Assembly: GCA_020024765.1 (NCBI GenBank) | Contig: JAHHTG010000015.1 | Location: forward strand, 1-17,470 | Reading direction: 5' to 3' | Length of the DNA: 17,470 nt | DNA from: Thomasclavelia sp. | GTDB lineage: Bacteria > Bacillota_I > Bacilli_A > Erysipelotrichales > Erysipelotrichaceae | In this document: positions 1-5,200 of the stretch, piece after piece | Layout: each line of letters begins with the position of its first letter | Numbering within the stretch: the stretch's first letter is position 1 | Translations under genes and position numbers: made by a program | The notes under the pieces: generated by a model | Told to the model about the DNA's origin: nothing | Database searches by the model: none | The model's input: only the letters and a program-made list of their open reading frames with translations

Positions 1-2
1 AA

Positions 3-401
3 GAAAAACAGGAGATGCTGGATATTCATTGCGAAGTTACGATTGACGGTTACACGGACTTTATCTTTGTGAACCGTTTCGGTCAGACACAGCACCAGGG
101 TTCGCTTAACAAGGTTATTCGAAGAATTATTCGTGATTGTAATGATGAACAGTTTATAGAAAGTGATGAGCCGGAAGTCCTGCTGCCACATTTTAGCTGC
201 CATTCACTTAGACATACATTTACAACCAGAATGTGTGAGGCCGGAGTAAATGTGAAAGTAATTCAGGATGCTCTTGGACATAAAGATATTTCGACTACGC
301 TTAACATTTATACTGATGTAACCAAGGAGCTGAAAAAGCAGGAGTTTGACGGGTTGGATATTTACTTTAAGACGCCACAGGCAATGGCATCTGCAAAATA
401 A
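3..401 (+). CDS. Tyrosine recombinase/integrase of an integrative element, C-terminal part (5' end outside window)
   Basis: Catalyses site-specific integration and excision of a mobile element. The frame is open to the left edge of the window, so the N-terminal arm-binding and core-binding domains are missing here. Numbered from the Met at position 15, the catalytic domain shows the HxxR box in HSLRHTF (H63, R66), the second His in LGHKD (H89) and the nucleophilic Tyr in NIYTDV (Y99). The part between R and H reads VKVIQDALGH, typical of the Tn916/Tn1549 integrase group. It ends 15 bases before a perfect terminator and lies about 290 bases from the host metG fragment, which is where integrases of this group usually sit, at one end of the element. 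Its base composition looks richer in G+C than the chromosomal genes to the right. The family is clear; assignment to a particular element is an inference. Confidence 0.93.
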   Translation, partial: EKQEMLDIHCEVTIDGYTDFIFVNRFGQTQHQGSLNKVIRRIIRDCNDEQFIESDEPEVLLPHFSCHSLRHTFTTRMCEAGVNVKVIQDALGHKDISTTLNIYTDVTKELKKQEFDGLDIYFKTPQAMASAK

Positions 402-415
402 AAAAGTATATAGCG

Positions 416-446
416 GGGAGCTGCGGATGCAGCTCCCTGTTTTTTG
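416..446 (+). terminator. Intrinsic terminator after the integrase gene
   Basis: A perfect 9-bp stem (416-424 GGGAGCTGC with 429-437 GCAGCTCCC) and a GGAT tetraloop are followed by TGTTTTTTG. Confidence 0.92.
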
Positions 447-690
447 TTGGAATGTCTGTTGCATTATTGGGTATAAATCATTATAATATAGTGGCAAATG
501 AATATTGCCTTCAGATGTATGGGTTAGGAGTCTTACGCCGATACGCCAATTTATAGGGTAAGCCCCCGAAAACATTACGTTAATAACCGTCGGATACTTG
601 GAGAACACAAGAAAACGCCAATGAAACCGCTAATTTCAGTTGCGGGCAGTCAAGGTGTATATAACCTTGCGAAAGTCCCCACAATGAAAC
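447..690. mobile_element. Terminal non-coding end of the integrated element, up to its junction with metG
   Basis: Between the integrase terminator and recognisable MetRS sequence there is no host-like gene. The stretch holds the outward promoter, a small hairpin (GGCAA 493-497 with TTGCC 505-509) and an 8-base direct repeat ACGCCAAT at 543-550 and 615-622 that could be integrase arm sites. Host-like, Lys/Glu-rich MetRS linker coding begins around 684-700, so the junction is placed somewhere in 620-700. The exact attachment base cannot be fixed from one end. The element extends left beyond the window. Confidence 0.6.
459..487 (+). promoter_or_regulatory. Outward-facing sigma-A promoter at the element end
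   Basis: TTGCAT at 459-464, a 17-base spacer and a perfect TATAAT at 482-487. It lies just after the integrase terminator and points out of the element into the metG fragment. In the excised circular form the same promoter would read into the opposite end of the element. Expression is inferred from the motif only. Confidence 0.65.
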
Positions 691-1145
691 CAGTTGATGG
701 TGATAAGAAAGAAACTAAAGCTGAAGTTAAACCGGCTGTGGCAAAAGTGCCTACCGAAAAAGAAGCAATCGATTTCTCAAAGGTTGAAATTGAACCTCTA
801 TTCAGTGATATGGTTGATTTTGATACATTTGCTAAATCAGACTTCCGTGCAGTGAAAGTTAAAGAATGTGTCGCAGTTCCTAAATCAAAGAAACTATTGA
901 AGTTCACACTTGATGATGGTACAGGTACTGACCGTGTCATCTTAAGTGGTATTCACGATACATATGAACCAGAAGAATTAGTTGGTAAGACACTAGTTGC
1001 AATTACTAACCTACCTCCTCGTAAGATGATGGGCATCGATTCTTGTGGTATGATTATCTCTGCTATCCACCATGAGGAAGGTCAAGAAGTTCTACATTGT
1101 TTAATGTTAGATGACCATATTCCTGCCGGCGCTAAGATGTATTAA
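621..1145 (+). CDS. metG: 3' fragment of methionyl-tRNA synthetase: C-terminal tRNA-binding domain, interrupted by element insertion
   Basis: Residues about 65-174 form an OB-fold EMAP/Trbp111-like tRNA-binding domain: FDTFAKSDFRAVKV, then KKLLKFTLDDG, ILSGIH, PEELVGKTLVAITNLPPRKMMG and a C-terminal IPAGAKMY. This is the C-terminal appendix of the long bacterial MetRS, which improves tRNA binding and dimerisation. The catalytic domain (HIGH and KMSKS motifs) and anticodon-binding domain are absent. Residues 1-21 appear to be encoded by the element end; a Lys/Glu-rich linker follows from about Met22 (position 684). No good ribosome site precedes either Met, although the frame is open back to 528. 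It is either a pseudogene remnant, with the 5' part of metG on the far side of the element, or a free Trbp111-like tRNA-binding protein driven by the promoter at 459-487. The domain identity is secure; expression is not. Confidence 0.85.
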   Translation: MKPLISVAGSQGVYNLAKVPTMKPVDGDKKETKAEVKPAVAKVPTEKEAIDFSKVEIEPLFSDMVDFDTFAKSDFRAVKVKECVAVPKSKKLLKFTLDDGTGTDRVILSGIHDTYEPEELVGKTLVAITNLPPRKMMGIDSCGMIISAIHHEEGQEVLHCLMLDDHIPAGAKMY

Positions 1146-1170
1146 TCATTAGTATAAATATTTGATATTA

Positions 1171-1195
1171 AGGCAGTCGAACGATTGCCTTTTTA
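1171..1195 (+). terminator. Intrinsic terminator of metG
   Basis: AGGCAGTCG (1171-1179) pairs with CGATTGCCT (1182-1190), with one G-T wobble, and is followed by TTTTT. This is probably the original metG terminator. Confidence 0.8.
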
Positions 1196-1282
1196 TGTTC
1201 TGTATACATCAATTTAAAATAATTATGTTATTGAGAAAGTTGATGATATTTAGTAATTGCGTAATTTTTATAATATGATAAT

Positions 1283-1408
1283 ATGTATGTGGAGAAAAAG
1301 ATAGCGCTTACATTAACTATCAAAATCACAATAGTTATTGTCTCATTAATTTATATAATGACTATTTTATTATTTTTAGATGTAAGGGAGGGATTTAAAT
1401 ATGGATAA
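1283..1408 (+). CDS. Possible tiny single-span membrane peptide (41 aa), speculative
   Basis: ATG at 1283 opens a 41-codon frame that begins MYVEKKIALTLT, continues with an uninterrupted Ile/Val/Leu-rich stretch of about 22 residues (a possible transmembrane helix) and ends with a charged tail. Its stop overlaps the start of the next gene in ATGGATAA, the same 8-base kind of overlap seen at two secure gene junctions in this window (the SufC/SufB-like genes and atpD/atpC). Against it, there is no ribosome-binding site, and A/T-rich non-coding DNA readily yields hydrophobic translations. A TATAAT at 1269-1274 would make the message nearly leaderless, but no -35 element goes with it. Confidence 0.22.
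   Translation: MYVEKKIALTLTIKITIVIVSLIYIMTILLFLDVREGFKYG
1299..1312 (+). promoter_or_regulatory. Possible catabolite-responsive (cre) operator
   Basis: AGATAGCGCTTACA agrees with 13 of 14 positions of the degenerate CcpA consensus TGWNANCGNTNWCA (the first base differs). It lies about 90 bases before the 95-residue gene. It could be a chance match. Confidence 0.3.
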
Positions 1409-1688
1409 TAAATTTGAAAATAATCATAGCATTTCATATGTGGATTTATTAAATTTCCTCAATCAAAGATTTATTGAAGTTGATAACTATGCATCTGAAG
1501 ATATCGCCGAAATATTAAAGATGGTGCGAGAACTTGCGAAGATTGTGAAGAATAGTGAATTTAGCAAAGAAACTAAACGCGTGGAAATTGAAAAAATTTT
1601 TATGAAACTTGATGCCTTTCGTCCACGCATTGACTTGGTATCTCGTTCTGCAATTCGTTCAACCTTTAAAAACTTAATCGAAAAATAA
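1401..1688 (+). CDS. Small hypothetical protein, 95 aa, all-helical and highly charged
   Basis: Not recognised. The start is well supported: AAGGGAGGG at about 1384-1392 lies about 8 bases before the ATG. The protein is soluble, without a signal peptide, membrane span, cysteines or obvious motif. It reads as three or four amphipathic helices: residues 12-27, 32-50, 54-71 (rich in Lys/Glu) and a C-terminal basic segment with RPRID and RSAIRSTFKNL. It stands alone between the metG terminator and convergent genes on the opposite strand, and its stop runs straight into a long hairpin. A possible cre site lies upstream. Coding is likely from the ribosome site and ordinary codon use; the function is unknown. 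Confidence 0.72.
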   Translation: MDNKFENNHSISYVDLLNFLNQRFIEVDNYASEDIAEILKMVRELAKIVKNSEFSKETKRVEIEKIFMKLDAFRPRIDLVSRSAIRSTFKNLIEK

Positions 1689-1745
1689 AACCAATATTGT
1701 GATATGTAATCCTGGGATGATTGCACATTACAATATTGGTTTTAA
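1688..1745. terminator. Long hairpin, probable bidirectional terminator
   Basis: A perfect 13-bp pair, AAACCAATATTGT (1688-1700) with ACAATATTGGTTT (1730-1742), is extended inward by about 9 more mostly paired bases (GATATGTAAT with ATTGCACATT, including wobbles and one A-C mismatch). The plus side ends in TTTT. On the minus strand the stem is followed by TTTTATTTTT, so it may also stop transcription coming from the right. The stem is longer than any other terminator in the window. Confidence 0.65.
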
Positions 1746-1866
1746 ATGTCAGTTGAATTGAGGAAATAAGTACGAATGAGGGAAAAAGTTATCTTCAACT
1801 GATGATTATATTCTAATCAATGATTATGTTGCTTATTTGAATTTAAAATGAAATCAAAGTGAAATA

Positions 1867-1890
1867 AAGCTCCGAGTGAATTCGGAGCTT
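1867..1890 (-). terminator. Terminator of the SufC/SufB-like unit
   Basis: AAGCTCCGA (1867-1875) pairs with TCGGAGCTT (1882-1890) over a short loop. On the minus strand it is followed by TATTTCACTTT, a moderate U-tract. It lies 8 bases after the SufB-like stop codon. Confidence 0.7.
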
Positions 1891-1898
1891 GAATATTA

Positions 1899-2828
1899 TT
1901 ATGATAAGAAACCGTTAATAATTTGATTTTCTGCTTCTTCCTCTGTTAAACCCAAAGTTCTAAGTTTAAGAATTTGTTCACCAGCAATTTTACCAATAGC
2001 TGCTTCATGAATCATGGCAGCATCTTTGTGATGAGCAAATAATCGAGGTGAGGCATCGACGATTGCTTCTTCACCGATAATTGCATCACATTCTGAATGA
2101 CCATTACATGGAGCATTACCAATGATTGTTGAATCCGTACTTTGATAAGAATGATCACGCGCAACGGAACGTGAGACAATATCTGTGCTTGAGTTTTCGC
2201 CATTGAGTTCGACGATGAAATTAGTCTTTACATTTTGATTCTTTTCAGTGAACAATCTTTCATGAATCACAAGACTAGCATTTTTACCAATCTTAGCACG
2301 TGTAGAACGATTGGCGATATCGATACCACTAATTTGAGTAGCGTCAATCTCGAGTTGCGAACCTTCTTCTAATGTGATGTTGGTTGAAGGATTAATAGAA
2401 CGAGTACCATCGCCCTCACCGGTTCCAATGTGATTTTCTGTATATGAAACACGAGAAAATTTACCAATATTAAAAGTATGTACCCCGCTATGTTTAGCTT
2501 CTCGGCCATCATCGGTATTAACACCACAACCTGAGATAATTTTTACATCACAATTTTCCCCGATGTGATAATCATTAAAAACTACATCTTGAATTCCGCC
2601 TTGTGTAACGCAAGTTGGTACATAAACCGTTTCATCTTTTGTGCCATCTTTAATGTAAACATCAATGCCAGGACGATTGGTTTTAGGTATAATTTCAACA
2701 TTATCACTTGATTGAATGCCGATACAAAAACCATTTTGTCTTATGCTAAAGGCACCATCAAAGCCATTGCGATAGTTGGCGACCATTTCAATGAGTTTCT
2801 TTGTGATTCGATTCATTGCACTATTCAT
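1899..2828 (-). CDS. SufB/SufD-family Fe-S cluster scaffold (single SufB-like subunit, SmsB type), 309 aa
   Basis: Scaffold component of Fe-S cluster assembly, expected to form a complex with the SufC-like ATPase encoded just upstream. A beta-helix core (about residues 60-240) is followed by the diagnostic C-terminal region: GHSECDAIIGEEAIVDASP, then HHKDAAMIHEAAIGKI and EEEAENQIINGFL. C247 in SECDAII and E275 in IHEAAIG match the Cys and Glu that are functional in E. coli SufB, which favours a SufB-like rather than SufD-like role. At 309 aa it is well short of E. coli SufB (about 495) and SufD (about 423). The start is taken at 2828 because GGAGG lies 6 bases before it; an in-frame ATG at 2843 lies upstream of this ribosome site and would add five residues. 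The gene overlaps the SufC-like gene by 8 bases (ATGAATAG), so translation is probably coupled. No sufS, sufU or second SufB/D gene is adjacent. Confidence 0.9.
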   Translation of the reverse strand: MNSAMNRITKKLIEMVANYRNGFDGAFSIRQNGFCIGIQSSDNVEIIPKTNRPGIDVYIKDGTKDETVYVPTCVTQGGIQDVVFNDYHIGENCDVKIISGCGVNTDDGREAKHSGVHTFNIGKFSRVSYTENHIGTGEGDGTRSINPSTNITLEEGSQLEIDATQISGIDIANRSTRAKIGKNASLVIHERLFTEKNQNVKTNFIVELNGENSSTDIVSRSVARDHSYQSTDSTIIGNAPCNGHSECDAIIGEEAIVDASPRLFAHHKDAAMIHEAAIGKIAGEQILKLRTLGLTEEEAENQIINGFLS

Positions 2829-3552
2829 AGTTGACCTCCGCATTACCGCAACATTTCTTAATTAAGCCCTTACCACCAATAATTTTTGACATCATGGCTG
2901 GACCTGGTCCGTGGTCAACAATGGTACCATGATCAATCATAACAATTTCATCAGCAATTCTCAAAATTCGTTCTTGATGGGAAACAATCACAATCGTCTT
3001 TTCGCCACTTGCACGCATTTCATCAAAGACCTCGATTAAATTTTTGAAACTCCATAAATCAATACCAGCTTCCGGCTCGTCAAAAATCACAAAATCGGTA
3101 TTACGCGCCAAAATTGTAGCGATTTCAATTCTTTTAAGTTCACCACCAGATAATGTTGCATCAACGTCTCTATCAAGATAAGTCTTAGCACATAAACCAA
3201 CTCTTTGTAGGAGCATACATAGATGTTCGTCATTGAGGATACGGCCGGCTGCAATATTAAGGATGTTACGAATGGTGATGCCTTTAAAATGGATGGGTTG
3301 TTGAAAACCGAAGCTTATCCCCTTCTTTGCTCTACTAGTGACATCTAAATCGGTTATATCTTCATCATCCATAAAAATCCTACCAGAAGTGGGTTTTTCC
3401 ATGCCCATTATGATTTTACCCAATGTGGTTTTACCACTACCGTTGGGACCTGAGATAGCTGTCAAATGATGGTCGTGAATTTTGAGATTGACGTTTGTAA
3501 GAACTTTTTTACCATTAGGAGCTGTCCAAGAAATATTTTGAAGTTCAATCAT
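2821..3552 (-). CDS. sufC: SufC-type ABC ATPase of Fe-S cluster assembly (SmsC type), 243 aa
   Basis: Cytoplasmic ABC-class ATPase that powers the SufB-like scaffold; not a transporter subunit. Walker A is GPNGSGKT (35-42), the Q-loop GFQQP (82-86), the ABC signature LSGGELKR (134-141, with the Glu typical of SufC), Walker B VIFDEPEAGID (155-165) and the H-loop VSHQ (190-193). A Cys pair lies near the C-terminus (KKCCGN). The length fits SufC (about 245-250). The start is supported by AAGGAGGG 7 bases upstream. It is the first gene of a two-gene unit with the SufB-like gene. The order sufC-sufB without sufD, sufS or sufU is the layout of the proposed SUF-like minimal system; that assignment is inference, whereas the ATPase family is certain. 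Confidence 0.95.
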   Translation of the reverse strand: MIELQNISWTAPNGKKVLTNVNLKIHDHHLTAISGPNGSGKTTLGKIIMGMEKPTSGRIFMDDEDITDLDVTSRAKKGISFGFQQPIHFKGITIRNILNIAAGRILNDEHLCMLLQRVGLCAKTYLDRDVDATLSGGELKRIEIATILARNTDFVIFDEPEAGIDLWSFKNLIEVFDEMRASGEKTIVIVSHQERILRIADEIVMIDHGTIVDHGPGPAMMSKIIGGKGLIKKCCGNAEVNYE

Positions 3553-3576
3553 GCTAAACCCTCCTTATCTTTTAAA

Positions 3577-3635
3577 TGGGTTAATTGTTGTAAAATCAAT
3601 CACTAACCCAAGCAAATGTAGTGTCTTAAAAGACA
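3577..3635 (-). promoter_or_regulatory. Inverted repeats in the sufC leader, possible operator
   Basis: Two inverted repeats lie upstream of sufC: TGGGTTA (3577-3583) with TAACCCA (3604-3610), and the compact palindrome TGTCTTAAAAGACA (3622-3635, 6-2-6). Either could bind a regulator of Fe-S genes. I found no convincing -35/-10 pair on this strand, so the promoter is not placed. The rest of 3553-3736 shows nothing else. Confidence 0.35.
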
Positions 3636-3736
3636 TTACGTGAATAATGAGATGGTTGTTATAGATTAGATGGCACTATTTCTTGATAATTTTATACTAA
3701 ACTTAATTTAACTAAGATTCAATAAATGTGATTTAT

Positions 3737-3762
3737 AAGAAAAAGTCGCTTTTAGCGACTTT
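3737..3762 (-). terminator. Terminator of the antiporter gene
   Basis: A perfect 9-bp stem, AAAGTCGCT (3742-3750) with AGCGACTTT (3754-3762), and a 3-base loop. On the minus strand it is followed by TTCTTAT, the U-tract starting inside the stem end. It lies 19 bases after the antiporter stop. Confidence 0.82.
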
Positions 3763-3781
3763 ATTTAGATTATAAATTGAA

Positions 3782-4984
3782 TTAGTCTTCTTCCTTAACT
3801 AGGAGATGTTTATAACTATAATCCATGCCAATTGCACCAAGTGGAGCAGTGATTAAGATGGATAGTACAGCAACCGATAAGACCAATTTACCACATGGCA
3901 AGCCAACTGATAGTGGAACTGAACCGATTGCGGCCTGAACAGTTGCTTTAGGTAAATATGCAATAATGCAGTATAACAATTCTTTTTTATTGTATCCACA
4001 ACCTAATAGACATAGAACAACACCAATCGATCTGAAACATAAGACGATGAAAATCATAAGCACAGCACCTAAACCTGCACCTAATGTATAACGAATATCA
4101 ACAGCAGCACCAACTAGTACGAATAAGATAACTTCAGCAGCAATCCATAACTTACCATATTTAGCTTGAAGACGTTTTGTAACTTGTGGAGTTGAACGCA
4201 TTGCGATAACCATCGCCATACTCATAACAGCCAATAAGCCAGATACCGAAATAATACCTTCTAACCAATCTTCGACAGCAATTAAGATGAAAGCCGTACC
4301 AAGGATTATGATAACTTTTGTACTATTACGAATTAGATGTTCATGTGAGTAGTTAGTTTCGAAGAACCAAGCTAGGAAGTAACCAACTGCCGCACCTAAT
4401 AATAATCCTAAGACAATTGAAATAGGAATATTGACGAAGTCCATGACATTGGCACTACCGCCTTGAGCCATACCTAAGAAAGTTGTGAATAAAACAATGA
4501 CGAAGACATCATCTAGTGAAGAACCGGCAAGAATCATTTGTGGAATCTTCTTATTGGTACCATATTTCTTTTCCATTAATTCAACCATTCTCGGTACAAC
4601 AACCGCTGGTGAAACAGCACCTAATACAGCACCGATAATTGCTGCTTCAATGACATCAATATGGAAAATGCTTGGTGCAAATAAGACGAAAGCCAAAATT
4701 TCGAATGTCGCCGGTAAGAATGACATCAATAAAGCCGGACGACCAATCTTCTTTAAGTCATCGATATTTAATGATAATCCAGCTTTAATTAAGATAATAA
4801 CTAATGCTAGTTTCCTTAAATCGGCAGAAATCATTAAAATTGATGGATCTAATAAATTCAAAACATAAGGTCCTAGTAAGATACCAGTAAGCAACATTCC
4901 GATGATTCTTGGTAATTTGAGATATTGGAAAACTGTTGCAAGAGCTAAACCTACTAAGAATATAAACGCAAGTGATGTAAGCAT
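3782..4984 (-). CDS. Monovalent cation:proton antiporter (CPA superfamily, Kef/NhaP-like), 400 aa
   Basis: Integral membrane exchanger of Na+ or K+ for protons; about 11-13 hydrophobic segments fill the protein. Family marks are LKLPRIIGMLLTGILLGP (residues 23-39), an unwound segment VSPAVVVP (124-131) and the paired acidic residues of SSLDDV (D158, D159), equivalent to the ion-binding Asp pair of electrogenic CPA2 antiporters. No C-terminal TrkA-N/RCK regulatory domain is present. The start is set at 4984, where AAGGAGAGGGG precedes the ATG by 4 bases. A longer in-frame reading from 5080 would pass through the leader terminator and riboswitch and is rejected. The gene is monocistronic with its own promoter and terminator. 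The candidate fluoride riboswitch in its leader suggests a role in fluoride stress, perhaps restoring ion or pH balance; the substrate is not decided by sequence. Confidence 0.9.
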   Translation of the reverse strand: MLTSLAFIFLVGLALATVFQYLKLPRIIGMLLTGILLGPYVLNLLDPSILMISADLRKLALVIILIKAGLSLNIDDLKKIGRPALLMSFLPATFEILAFVLFAPSIFHIDVIEAAIIGAVLGAVSPAVVVPRMVELMEKKYGTNKKIPQMILAGSSLDDVFVIVLFTTFLGMAQGGSANVMDFVNIPISIVLGLLLGAAVGYFLAWFFETNYSHEHLIRNSTKVIIILGTAFILIAVEDWLEGIISVSGLLAVMSMAMVIAMRSTPQVTKRLQAKYGKLWIAAEVILFVLVGAAVDIRYTLGAGLGAVLMIFIVLCFRSIGVVLCLLGCGYNKKELLYCIIAYLPKATVQAAIGSVPLSVGLPCGKLVLSVAVLSILITAPLGAIGMDYSYKHLLVKEED

Positions 4985-5000
4985 AAACCCCTCTCCTTCT

Positions 5001-5054
5001 ACAAACAAAAAGCTGATGAACCACGATAAAAATATATCGTAGAAGTCATCAGCT
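5001..5054 (-). terminator. Leader terminator (riboswitch expression platform) before the antiporter gene
   Basis: On the minus strand, AGCTGATGA (5054-5046) pairs perfectly with TCATCAGCT (5019-5011), an inner ACGATA/TATCGT pair (5023-5028 with 5035-5040) extends it, and TTTTGTTTG follows. It ends about 17 bases before the antiporter start, so it would cut the mRNA before the ribosome site. Confidence 0.8.
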
Positions 5055-5098
5055 GTATAAAGCGTTTTAGGTAAACCCATGGGAGAACTTCATTCCTG
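5038..5098 (-). ncRNA. Candidate fluoride riboswitch (crcB motif) controlling the antiporter
   Basis: Minus-strand RNA reads GGAAUGAAGU, UCUCC, a small inserted hairpin (GGGUUUACCU), AAAACGCU, a short loop, AGCUGAUGACUUCUACG. This matches the fluoride aptamer pattern of a GG-AUG segment, a CUCC partner, an A-rich joint before CGC and the terminal CUGAUG-N-CUAC. As in the Thermotoga aptamer, GAAGU after the first AUG pairs with ACUUC after CUGAUG; GGA pairs with UCC, and GCU pairs with AGC. The CUGAUGA part is also the 5' arm of the downstream terminator, so aptamer and terminator are mutually exclusive: bound fluoride should allow read-through. Fluoride riboswitches are known upstream of antiporter genes as well as crcB. 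The inserted hairpin and the A in place of the usual G before AUG are deviations. Confidence 0.72.
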
Positions 5099-5104
5099 TT
5101 TTGT

Positions 5105-5133
5105 AGTATATGCCTTTTAGTTTAAAACTTCAA
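5105..5133 (-). promoter_or_regulatory. Sigma-A promoter of the riboswitch-antiporter transcript
   Basis: Minus strand: TTGAAG (5133-5128), 17-base spacer, TATACT (5110-5105). Predicted RNA start is near 5098, immediately before the aptamer, which independently supports the riboswitch boundaries. Confidence 0.78.
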
Positions 5134-5200
5134 TAATTAAGGGAATAAAATTTTCAAATAATAAAACGAAGTACCAACCAAAATAGAAAGAAGGTACATA

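Noticed and set aside
204..608. 134-codon minus-strand frame opposite the integrase end
   Set aside because: It runs antisense across the integrase catalytic region, its terminator and the element end; no family likeness and no ribosome site.
1338..1359. TTGTCT and TATAAT as a promoter for the 95-residue gene
   Set aside because: The spacer is only 10 bases; no other good -35 fits this -10.
4985..5080. N-terminal extension of the antiporter from an ATG at 5080
   Set aside because: It would translate through the riboswitch 3' strand and leader terminator; a strong ribosome site marks 4984 as the start.
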